Part shown: positions 56,673 through 64,000 of the stretch, piece by piece
Position numbering within the stretch: position 1 is the first letter of the stretch
Layout of the letters: each line of letters starts with the position of its first letter
Assembly (NCBI RefSeq): GCF_000337835.1
Contig: NZ_AOLM01000024.1
Coordinates: 35,466-99,465 of the forward strand
Direction of reading: 5' to 3'
DNA: 64,000 nucleotides
DNA from: Haloferax sulfurifontis ATCC BAA-897
Lineage (GTDB): Archaea; Halobacteriota; Halobacteria; Halobacteriales; Haloferacaceae
Made by a program: the position numbers and the translations under genes
The notes under the pieces: model-generated
Told to the model about the DNA's origin: nothing
Databases searched by the model: none
The model's input: only the letters and a program-made list of their open reading frames with translations

Positions 56673-57037
56673 TCACGAGCGCTTGTCGTACGCTTCGAGT
56701 CGCGAAATGAGTTCGTCGTGCAGTGTCGACCCGCGGTGGATGTCTGTCGCCAACCCGAAGTTGTCGAGGATCAGATAGAGCGCACGGAACTGTGTATGAC
56801 TCCACCAGCAGTTGAGATGGATCGCCTGCACCGTTGGGACGGCCTCTGTGAGCTGGTTTCTGACGTATTTTGCTGTTACCGTCTTCCCAGCACCCGTCAA
56901 GCCGGTGATGATAACCGACTGGCCAGACGCCCCGTCCACAAACGGCCGGAGGACGGACTCAAAGTGCGTGAGTTCCGCATCCCGATGTTAGGTCGTTGGA
57001 CAAACCCCTCGTCGAGCACCTCAGCGTCCCGAATCAT
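56673..57037 (-). pseudogene. orc/cdc6 initiator remnant, frameshifted and truncated
   Basis: The ATG at 57037 begins MIRDAEVLDEGFV, the classic Orc/Cdc6 start, but the frame then shifts; the next frame has RDAELTHFESVLRPFVDG and the Walker A IITGLTGAGKT (56673-56939). It ends at a stop after EAYDKRS, well before Walker B and the winged helix. So a former plasmid-type initiator is now nonfunctional. About 150 bp further along (to about 56516) another short decayed frame ends near promoter module 3; its family is not recognised. Confidence 0.8.
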
Positions 57038-57129
57038 GTGTCATGGTTGGCTGGGGCAGTTATGGGCGCCAGGTACAGAGTGAAACTGGAGCCAGTGCGG
57101 TTCTTCGGGAGGCTACCCGCGTCTCCACA

Positions 57130-58080
57130 CTACCGGCCTCGTTGGTTCCCTCTGACTGCACCATTAACCGCCCCGAGTATCGACACCGTCACCGACCGAA
57201 TCCGATTGAGCCGTTCGAGAACCGAATCGGCGTCCTCACCCGCCCACGCAGCGAGGTAGAACGCCGAATTACACACATCTAATCCGAACTGGCGACCGAC
57301 GAGATACGCGACTGCTTCGGCTTCAACTTCGCGCAGCGACTGCTCTGGCAGGCTCGTCCGGTCTGCATGCAACAATCCATGAGCGAACTCGTGGACGAGC
57401 GTCGTAGCCATGTCCGCCTCATTCGGCTGCTGTCTGACTGCGACGCTCGGTCGCTGTCCGTGCGGGAACTCACACACACCGCGCGCAGCGCCGTGGAACC
57501 ATTCACTCGGGGAGACGACCGACACATCCAACCTAAGCGACTCCGCCGCAGCACAGAGCACGGGGACGAGGCCGTTCGCATCACCATACGTGGCAGTCTC
57601 CAACGACGGAAGCGACTCGCCGGTTGTCTGTGATACGTCGAACACGGGGACTGGCTTGAACGAGCGCAGTTGACTTGACCACTCAGAGTACGGCACACCG
57701 TCGCTCTCACAGTCGTCGTCGTGGCTGGACTTCGGTTCGCCACAGGCCGGACACACTTTGGCCGTGATCGGAGCCCAGATCCAAATCGCCGACTCACCTT
57801 CCGAGACCTGTCTGTCGAACTCGGTTTGCCAGGTTCGGTAGCCCGCGACGTGCGTCGCGTCCGGACATTGCAACGAGATGAGCAGGCTGTTCCGCGCCGA
57901 GTAGCCGTGAAACCGGCTCTGGGCGTCAAGCCACCGCTGGAACGCCTCGCTTGCGCGTGCGGTAGTCGTCTCGGAGAGGAGATCGGTAATCCAGTCATCG
58001 AGTGCGTCATGCATCTCGTCGGCACGAGTGGGTGCGTCGCTGAACGTCGCTGTCTGTGGAGCTGTGTCTGGCTGTGACAT
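57130..58080 (-). CDS. ArdC-like protein with M78 (ImmA/IrrE-type) metallopeptidase motif
   Basis: Protein of 316 residues. The N-terminal ArdC-N-like region (about 20-130) includes FHGYSARNSLLISLQCPDATHVAGYRTW (in pieces), related to plasmid ArdC ssDNA-binding antirestriction proteins. A zinc knuckle CPACGEPKSSHDDDC follows. The C-terminus has VHEFAHGLLH, a gluzincin-type metal site with a downstream Glu in VEAEAVAYLVGRQFG. Proteins of this combination are linked to plasmids and antirestriction or stress regulation. Driven by promoter module 4. Confidence 0.8.
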   Translation of the reverse strand: MSQPDTAPQTATFSDAPTRADEMHDALDDWITDLLSETTTARASEAFQRWLDAQSRFHGYSARNSLLISLQCPDATHVAGYRTWQTEFDRQVSEGESAIWIWAPITAKVCPACGEPKSSHDDDCESDGVPYSEWSSQLRSFKPVPVFDVSQTTGESLPSLETATYGDANGLVPVLCAAAESLRLDVSVVSPSEWFHGAARGVCEFPHGQRPSVAVRQQPNEADMATTLVHEFAHGLLHADRTSLPEQSLREVEAEAVAYLVGRQFGLDVCNSAFYLAAWAGEDADSVLERLNRIRSVTVSILGAVNGAVRGNQRGR

Positions 58081-58105
58081 TTCGAATCAGCAGGGCGAGT
58101 TGCCG

Positions 58106-58133
58106 CCCCGCACCCGAAGGGGGCAGATAAAAT
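58106..58133 (-). promoter_or_regulatory. Shared promoter module 4 (ArdC-like gene)
   Basis: CCCCGCACCC, GAA, GGGGG, CA, GATAAAATC on the plus strand; GATTTTATC on the minus strand is the TATA element, about 45 nt before the start codon 58080. The divergent HTH gene (58184) begins about 50 bp on the other side, so it shares this intergenic region. Confidence 0.7.
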
Positions 58134-58183
58134 CAGCAAACTCCAGCAAAGCCATTTTACTTACTGCGCTCGTACGACGACCA

Positions 58184-58798
58184 ATGACCGGAGTAGACTC
58201 CTCCACAACACCGTGGCAAGGTGACGTCAACGAGGCAGTCATTGCTGACTGGAAAGCAGACACCACGACGTTCGAGCGGATTCGACAGGTAATCGACGTT
58301 ACAACCAACCCGCAAACTGCCAGCGAAGTTGCTGAACGCGCCCACGTGAGTGAACCAACTGCACGGAAGCACCTCTCAGCGCTCGCTGAGACTGGGCGTG
58401 TCAAGGTGATCGCAGCGGACGATGCCACTCGCTACATGCGCGCACCGCAGATGTTGGCGATGCGGCGGATTGCCGACATTCATCGCGAGCACACGAAAGA
58501 CGAGATTCGACAGGCGATTCGAGACCTAAAAGATGAACGGCAAGCGATCCAAGAACAGTACGACGCGACGACTGTCGACGAGCTGACCTTGGAATTGGAG
58601 TCCGGTGCTGACGGGTGGGCAGACCTCACTCGGTGGCAGCAAATTGAGCAGAACCTTGAGATCGCCCAGGCTGCGCTGACGCTCTACGACTTCGACCCAG
58701 ATGATAGCCGATCTGCAGCGGCTCGGCTCTCTGATCGTGGAAACACGATCCGCGGCCGCGGTGCACTACAGGACGACGCTTCTCATACCACAGCGTAA
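58184..58798 (+). CDS. Winged-helix HTH transcriptional regulator
   Basis: Protein of 204 residues from ATG 58184. An HTH (about 40-80) reads PQTASEVAERAHVSEPTARKHLSALAETGRV, with the usual helix-turn-helix pattern of ArsR/MarR-like haloarchaeal regulators (DUF7342-like). A coiled-coil (about 95-130) follows. CATTTTAC at 58153 is a TATA-like element about 30 nt upstream. Divergence from the ArdC-like gene makes it a candidate regulator of the shared modules; inference only. Confidence 0.78.
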   Translation: MTGVDSSTTPWQGDVNEAVIADWKADTTTFERIRQVIDVTTNPQTASEVAERAHVSEPTARKHLSALAETGRVKVIAADDATRYMRAPQMLAMRRIADIHREHTKDEIRQAIRDLKDERQAIQEQYDATTVDELTLELESGADGWADLTRWQQIEQNLEIAQAALTLYDFDPDDSRSAAARLSDRGNTIRGRGALQDDASHTTA

Positions 58799-58831
58799 AT
58801 GGTAGGCGAGACGGACATTGAGAATATCGAG

Positions 58832-58945
58832 TTAGTAATTCGGCTGCCACGGCTGGTTGCAATTTGGGCACCGATCTGGGGCCGTTGCAATGTTGTTGTA
58901 TGACTGGACGTTTCCGCAAGAACTGCACTTCATTTCTCGTGCCAT
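58832..58945 (-). CDS. Rubredoxin-like zinc-ribbon mini protein, 37 residues
   Basis: ATG at 58945 (or 58933). MKCSSCGN and RCPNCNQPW give two CxxC knuckles separated by about 20 residues, a complete zinc ribbon in a very small protein. Such mini proteins are frequent in haloarchaea and often act as accessory or regulatory factors. It lies immediately downstream of the STAND gene stop, 177 bp apart, same strand. Confidence 0.6.
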   Translation of the reverse strand: MAREMKCSSCGNVQSYNNIATAPDRCPNCNQPWQPNY

Positions 58946-59121
58946 GGCCGCTTCTAATGTCAGCAATTGACTAAATTCTAGGGTGATTGGGCAGCTGGAT
59001 TTAGTGATGATGCGAGTGCACCCGATCAGTTGTTGAAACAAGTGCGACCAGTCTGCAATAGGAGAGCAGTCCACAACTGGAGTCAAAACGTCACCACGTT
59101 CACTTTCCGTACCGACCGCCA

Positions 59122-62100
59122 TCAGTCATGACTGTCATCTTCAGTAGTTTCTACATCCGAATCAGTAACATCTGCCCCACCAGATTGGATGCCCTCAATC
59201 TCAACTAGATTACCGTAGCCATCTTCCTGCCGAGGAAGTGACCTAATTGGGTCAACTACTGAAGCACCGTAAATGAGCGCTGTACAAAGATATCTTGCCG
59301 CCACAGCAGCAATCTCTGAAGACGAATTAGGGTGTATACCCGAACTCCTCTCTAATAACGTGCTGTACTGGTTTGGCTCAAGATGTTGAGTAATTGTATC
59401 GTATAGAATCTCTTCAATTGAATAGAGTCGGCTTTGCTCAACCAGGTCTAAATCTTGTAGTGAAGCTTCTGTTTTCCCGTCTATGAGAATTACAATTGCA
59501 GTTTTGAAAACTCTCGCTCGGTGTCCGATGTCATACTGCGTACAGCGAGGCTCATGAGTCTCTGCATGTTCAATCGCTTTCACGAATTTCTTGAGTGCTT
59601 GCTCAAGCGTTGTTGTCTTACTATCCTGTACCTCACCACTCTCAAAGGCGGCCCGAACACAGACTAGTCCCGAAAGAAAGGGCTCACGTGCTGGGAGATG
59701 GTTATCAGGTGGACTTAGTGCTCGCTGGAATTCATCGAGGTCAATATACTCATCCCCCTCTGGAATCTGTTCAATACGCTCAACATATGGTTTTATATTT
59801 TCAAACTCATGTTGTGATTCGTAAATACTCCCAAGGGTATGGAGTACAGTTTGAAGATCTCGATAGTACCCTGCGTCTTGGAACGTGTCGAATGCTTGGC
59901 TGAGTAACTGTTCAGCACGTTTCAAATCGCCGTTCAGTTCGCCGTCTCCGTTTTTATATTGTGAGTGAAGTGCATTCGCAATATTCTGCTTACTCCGAGC
60001 AACTTCAATTTGATCACCTCGCTCTTGATAGAGCTTTATAGCCCGCTCAGCAGCACGAATCGCATCCGAGTATGCTTCTTTCTCAATGTGCAACAATGCT
60101 TGATTACCAGCTAATGTACTGTCTACAGAGCCACCAATAGCATTTTCATCTAATTGTGATTCAGCGATGTCAAGCCACTCGTCAGCAGTATCAATGTGTC
60201 CAGCCTCAAGACACGCGAGTGCAACCTGGTTTGCTGTGGCGAAGGCAAACCATTTCAGTTCATTTTCTACTGCTAGCTCGAAAGCACGTCGATGAAGCTC
60301 AATCGCTTTCTGGCTTTCACCAATTTCTTGATGGACAAACCCTGAATTATCAAGAACCAATATTTCCAACCAGGGTTCGTTAACCGAATCTAACAGACTG
60401 TGTGCTGTTAGATATGCGTCCATTGCTTCGTCGAACTCACCCCTTTGAGTAGCCAAATCACCTTTGTGTAGATGGGCTTTTGAGCGCTGCTCTATCAAAA
60501 AATCAGTATCCGAAATGATCGCTTCAAGATCTGCTACTGCGTCTGTCAGGCAACCTGCTCCAATCGCTGCTGCTGCGCGGGTGAGTCGAATAGTGCCTTC
60601 GATATCGTTTGGTAAATCTCCGATTGGAACGAGTGGTTGTCTAGGAGAATCAAATAGTTGAACAAGAGATGGATAGTCAACACCAACCTTGTAGAGGACA
60701 GTAATGAACACTCCAACAGAACTGTCTGGTGTTGCATCAACTGAATCAAGGAATTTTGAATCGGGGAAACTCGTCCGCAGAGTCTTGAGATGAGTTTCGT
60801 CTCTGAGGTCTAAGATCCCCCCGATTAGCTGGCAGACACGTGGCATAACCGACAAGCCCCGTTCATCAATGACGGTTTCAAGATAAATTCGCGACCAGAG
60901 TTCATGGCGTAGGCTGTATGACTCTTCAGCACGAAATAGGATTTCATCTTCAAGGATGCTAAGGGCCCGATCGGTTCGCCGCCGATCATACCCAAGTGTA
61001 AACAGAAACTCTGGAGAGAACTTTAGTGAGCTCACATTGAGCACATTTACTGCGAGTGCAGCGTCTGCGACGACATCTCGAAGGTCACGCTCAATCGGGT
61101 TTGAAGTGACAAAGTTACTACATTCGAATCGAAGCGCCGTTGCCCGGGCATGCTCTGTAAGGGGGTCATGACTATCTTCCGAGCCGTGAATGAGCAAGTA
61201 GGTCAGTAAAAGAAGACCACCCTTGGTGTCTTTCTGCTCCTCTACTCGAGTGCACAACTCGTCAGCGGTATAGATAACATCGTCTCCAGTAGCCCTCTGA
61301 TAACAGTCTATTAGTACACGACAGTCGTCAAGACTTGGATCTGGGAGAGGGTGGTGACTGAATTGAGGAATAAGATGACGAACACGTCGGCTGTGAGATG
61401 TCTGCTGAGCAGTCATACGCTTAGTAGCAGTCTCAATATCTGCGTCACGGGCGTCGCAGAGGAAAGCCACTTCTTCATCTTGTTGGTACCGCTCAATTGA
61501 GTTCAGTACGTCACTTTGTTCCTCTCTAAGTACATCTTCGACAACAACTAAGACCCGTCCTTCGGATTTCAAGTTCGAAATCTGTGCCTCAAGCTTTCCA
61601 CGCTGACTAAATTCCGTTTTTTGTGCCTCCCGATAGAGAACTGCCCCGAGTCCACGGTCGTGCCACTTCGTTGCAACTTGCTTACAGACCGTACTTTTAC
61701 CACTTCCGCTTGAACCGGTGAGTAGCTGAGGGGCACCGGTTTTGAGTTCCATCAATAGTTTCTCAGAGAGGGTCTCTGTTGGTGCTGTCTCTGGTAACTG
61801 GCGTTCAATCGCATAGCCCTCAGAAACCTCTGAGAGGCGAAAAGGGCGATTATAACATTGTTTAGGAATTGGAGGGTATTGACGGTAATAGACCGGTGTG
61901 AGACGAACAAAGCCGGCATCTCGCAAATCAGACTGCAAGCGCTGTTGAAACTCTTCTTCGACCGTCTCGTGTAATGTTTTCAGTTCGTCACTAATTGCGT
62001 TGACTGCAAGTTGTACTTCGGTGACCTCATCAACTGCTTCAATCGACTTCTTTGCTGTTAATGCTTTACTGAATTCAAAAAATAGAGACAGCGATTTCTC

Positions 62101-62643
62101 AGTTGAATCAACCCCGAAAAGAGTCTGTAGCTCAGAGACTTGCAACTCACCATCTTTCCCGAAAAGACGGGTAACCGAGGCTTCTAGTTCCGCTTGGAGT
62201 TCAGGTTCTCGTTGGTAATCTTCGAGTAGCCCTGCAAGTTCCTGGTATTGTCCCCCACCCGCCTGGAGAGCCGCTTTTGCATACTTATCGCCGTTTGGCA
62301 AGAATGACGTGAGCTGGCTAGCAACCACGGCACCAATCCGCTGATGGCGTTTGTCCGCGTTTTGCATCTCCTCGGCAAAGTCTCGTAACTTAGTGTCTAA
62401 TTTTTTAGTTTTGTTTGTTGCAAAGTTTTTTGCTAAAAACCCCGCAGCGCCGCTTTTCAACAGGTATCCAGTTAATCCACCCAACGCAGCACCCGTTACT
62501 GGAGAGCCGCTCGTGATCGCACCTAGTCCAGCACCAATCGCATGGGCAGCCTCATCATCAAGCCCTGTCAAACCTTGATGAATCGCTTCAGCGATGAATT
62601 CAGAAGAGAACTCCGTGACTGAATCATCGTTTTCCATTGACAT
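59122..62643 (-). CDS. STAND-type NTPase with TPR repeats and glycine-zipper N-terminus (candidate defence protein)
   Basis: Protein of 1,173 residues from ATG 62643. Residues about 36-69 form a glycine-zipper-like hydrophobic stretch (AAHAIGAGLGAITSG, GAALGGLTGYLL). Residues 85-250 are helical. The P-loop NTPase has Walker A GSSGSGKS (310-317) and Walker B VLVVVEDVL (364-372), then helical regions and TPR-like repeats (about 700-1000). This sensor-ATPase-repeat plan resembles STAND immune proteins (Avs-like). AT-rich codon use differs from the chromosome. No known effector nuclease is seen; the zipper may be a membrane effector. Confidence 0.75.
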   Translation of the reverse strand: MSMENDDSVTEFSSEFIAEAIHQGLTGLDDEAAHAIGAGLGAITSGSPVTGAALGGLTGYLLKSGAAGFLAKNFATNKTKKLDTKLRDFAEEMQNADKRHQRIGAVVASQLTSFLPNGDKYAKAALQAGGGQYQELAGLLEDYQREPELQAELEASVTRLFGKDGELQVSELQTLFGVDSTEKSLSLFFEFSKALTAKKSIEAVDEVTEVQLAVNAISDELKTLHETVEEEFQQRLQSDLRDAGFVRLTPVYYRQYPPIPKQCYNRPFRLSEVSEGYAIERQLPETAPTETLSEKLLMELKTGAPQLLTGSSGSGKSTVCKQVATKWHDRGLGAVLYREAQKTEFSQRGKLEAQISNLKSEGRVLVVVEDVLREEQSDVLNSIERYQQDEEVAFLCDARDADIETATKRMTAQQTSHSRRVRHLIPQFSHHPLPDPSLDDCRVLIDCYQRATGDDVIYTADELCTRVEEQKDTKGGLLLLTYLLIHGSEDSHDPLTEHARATALRFECSNFVTSNPIERDLRDVVADAALAVNVLNVSSLKFSPEFLFTLGYDRRRTDRALSILEDEILFRAEESYSLRHELWSRIYLETVIDERGLSVMPRVCQLIGGILDLRDETHLKTLRTSFPDSKFLDSVDATPDSSVGVFITVLYKVGVDYPSLVQLFDSPRQPLVPIGDLPNDIEGTIRLTRAAAAIGAGCLTDAVADLEAIISDTDFLIEQRSKAHLHKGDLATQRGEFDEAMDAYLTAHSLLDSVNEPWLEILVLDNSGFVHQEIGESQKAIELHRRAFELAVENELKWFAFATANQVALACLEAGHIDTADEWLDIAESQLDENAIGGSVDSTLAGNQALLHIEKEAYSDAIRAAERAIKLYQERGDQIEVARSKQNIANALHSQYKNGDGELNGDLKRAEQLLSQAFDTFQDAGYYRDLQTVLHTLGSIYESQHEFENIKPYVERIEQIPEGDEYIDLDEFQRALSPPDNHLPAREPFLSGLVCVRAAFESGEVQDSKTTTLEQALKKFVKAIEHAETHEPRCTQYDIGHRARVFKTAIVILIDGKTEASLQDLDLVEQSRLYSIEEILYDTITQHLEPNQYSTLLERSSGIHPNSSSEIAAVAARYLCTALIYGASVVDPIRSLPRQEDGYGNLVEIEGIQSGGADVTDSDVETTEDDSHD

Positions 62644-62836
62644 CCTAATTCATGTTACCAGTAATAGTTCTGGTGCACAACACAAGGAAACTGGTCACAA
62701 GATAGAGAGCAACCAAAACCGTGCGGAGAGGTCGTGGCTGCGCGCGCAGCACCGCAGGTGCGAGCACGGAGCGGTGGGTGGGGAGGTGGGGTCTGGGCTG
62801 GTGGAGACGTAAAAAAGAACACACCGCCGGCGACAC

Positions 62837-63688
62837 CTACTCAGCCCACCACGCCTTGCGTTCTGGGAATCTGACGTCCGACCACCCCGTCACAGCCACC
62901 GACACGCGCCCTCCGTACCAGCTCTTTGCGACGTTCCGCAGCGTCACCCGCTCGCCTTCTCTCACAACCGATTTTCTCGACTTAGCCCAAATAGTGAATT
63001 TTGTCGTTCCAGTCTCATCCTCTATGAGTCCCACTTGTTGAATCGCGCTACTCATAGGCTCCCAAAGTGTCTTCACACGACCTTCAATCGACACCTCTCG
63101 ACGGCTGACCTCGCTGACCGCCGCAATCGGAATCACCGTCCCGGGTGCCTGTTGGAACTCTTCGAACACACCCACGACCGCACTCATCATCGACTGCCCG
63201 TCTGCGATTACCTCGGCCAGTCGCCGACTGATCGCCGCCCGCGACCACCCATCGAGTTTCGACTGCATTCGTCCTGCCTCTCTGTTCACGACGCCCAACT
63301 GTTCAGCCGTCAGTTGCTCACGTGGGTCCGGTTCTTCTGGGTCAGCCCACCGATTGACACACCCCGCGCGTTTCTTGAACGCTCTCGTTGCCTCGATACT
63401 TTGTTGCTCCACCGCCGTCGCCGTCCGCGCCTCCCGACTCGACGTCTGTCTCCGGTCCCACCGGTCACGCGTCTGTTCGATCTCCCACTCACGTGCAGCC
63501 ATTCGCTCTTCTTCCGCGAGGGTCAGCCCCCGACCAACCGCGTCCGGATTGTTCAGGTCAACTTTGGCCTGGATTTCGAGTTCAACTGTGGGATGGAGCG
63601 CTGGCGTCTCATCGACCACGTCGTCGTCGACCGCTCGATGGTGGTTGGTGTGCGAAACTTCATTATGGAACTGCTTCTTACTACTCAT
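62837..63688 (-). CDS. RPA/SSB-like OB-fold protein of the element
   Basis: Protein of 283 residues from ATG 63688. The N-terminus (about 1-130) is charged and probably disordered (repeated Arg, Glu). The C-terminus (about 190-280) is an OB fold: VSIEGRVKTLWEPMS, VGLIEDETGTTKFTIWAKS and GGRVSVAVTGWSDVRF, like haloarchaeal RPA subunits and plasmid ssDNA-binding proteins. It probably protects single-stranded DNA in replication or repair of the element. The longer upstream frame is rejected on composition. Confidence 0.78.
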   Translation of the reverse strand: MSSKKQFHNEVSHTNHHRAVDDDVVDETPALHPTVELEIQAKVDLNNPDAVGRGLTLAEEERMAAREWEIEQTRDRWDRRQTSSREARTATAVEQQSIEATRAFKKRAGCVNRWADPEEPDPREQLTAEQLGVVNREAGRMQSKLDGWSRAAISRRLAEVIADGQSMMSAVVGVFEEFQQAPGTVIPIAAVSEVSRREVSIEGRVKTLWEPMSSAIQQVGLIEDETGTTKFTIWAKSRKSVVREGERVTLRNVAKSWYGGRVSVAVTGWSDVRFPERKAWWAE

Positions 63689-64000
63689 TGTTGATCTCTG
63701 AAAGGCGCTCACTCGGCGTCTTCTTCCGACACTACGACTCTCCAGCCGCAGTCTTCTCACAGACTGACCGACACCAATCGTCTCACGGCGACGCCGCCGC
63801 GCCTTCGCCGGCTTGTCCGGCGCGGCGCGTCGCCAACAGGTGTCCCTCACAGACGAGCGCGGGGGTGAACCTCGAGGTGAGCGCGCGGTCAGGGCAGTCA
63901 ATCCACCGACCCGCGGGTCGTCGATCCCGTGCAGGCCGTCCGTCGTAGACGCAACGGCTGAACCGGGACGACGAGACGGTAAGCGGGGGGTTGACAGTCC
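63689..64000. other. Gene-free end with hairpin
   Basis: No convincing gene is seen in the last 312 bp. A strong imperfect inverted repeat lies at 63788-63833: GCGACGCCGCCGCGCC and GGCGCGGCGCGTCGC around a 15-base loop. The rest is unremarkable GC-rich sequence. Confidence 0.45.

Overview
The window looks like a haloarchaeal chromosome, most probably Haloferax. GC is high, proteins are very acidic, promoters are mostly leaderless (TATA box about 25-35 nt before the start codon), and the genes are archaeal: Orc1/Cdc6, prefoldin beta, RNA polymerase subunit P, L37Ae, Pcc1, TruD, Pth2 and DUF2070. A Thi4 homologue carries its active-site Cys at residue 165, and a small zinc-finger protein matches the family named after H. 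volcanii HVO_0649. The species cannot be fixed from sequence alone.

Region 1 (1-9.1 kb) holds a molybdopterin oxidoreductase with a cytochrome-like membrane domain, a glutathionyl-hydroquinone reductase-like protein, an acoA-acoB-acoX type 2-oxoacid/acetoin dehydrogenase operon facing its E2 gene, and thi4. Region 2 (9.1-26.4 kb) is conserved core: methyltransferase, a ThiR-type thiamine regulator overlapping dcd, pth2-truD, a DUF2103 protein, the rpl37ae-rpoP-pcc1-pfdB-DUF3194 cluster, DUF2070, GMP synthase subunit A, an HNH-like protein, DUF192, a LeuA/CimA synthase preceded by a mini-ORF, bluB and tRNA-Ser(CGA). Region 3 (26.5-31.4 kb) is a MoxR ATPase facing a DUF4129-DUF7269-DUF58-membrane protein operon.

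Region 4 (31.35-37.8 kb) is a probable replication origin: six ORB-like repeats lie upstream of orc1, followed by a two-domain KaiC-like ATPase overlapping a multi-PAS histidine kinase whose first PAS domain carries a LOV photosensor signature. Region 5 (37.8-49.6 kb) is a peptide-type ABC transporter with a fused double ATPase, then assorted membrane proteins, a MoaD-like protein, a UbiA prenyltransferase and a membrane histidine kinase.

Region 6 (49.6 kb to the end) is accessory DNA: a two-gene tyrosine integrase module, a secreted metallo-beta-lactamase-fold/lamin-tail protein split by a 1,393-bp IS with perfect 8-bp target duplication and a passenger gene, DUF3006, a TFB paralogue, two related zinc-finger proteins (one SWIM), an orc/cdc6 pseudogene, an ArdC-like metalloprotease, an HTH regulator, a large AT-richer STAND-type NTPase with TPR repeats and a glycine-zipper N-terminus (candidate defence gene), and an RPA-like OB-fold protein. 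Four promoters here share one TATA-plus-C/G-run module, which suggests a regulon internal to the element. The element's right end is not visible.
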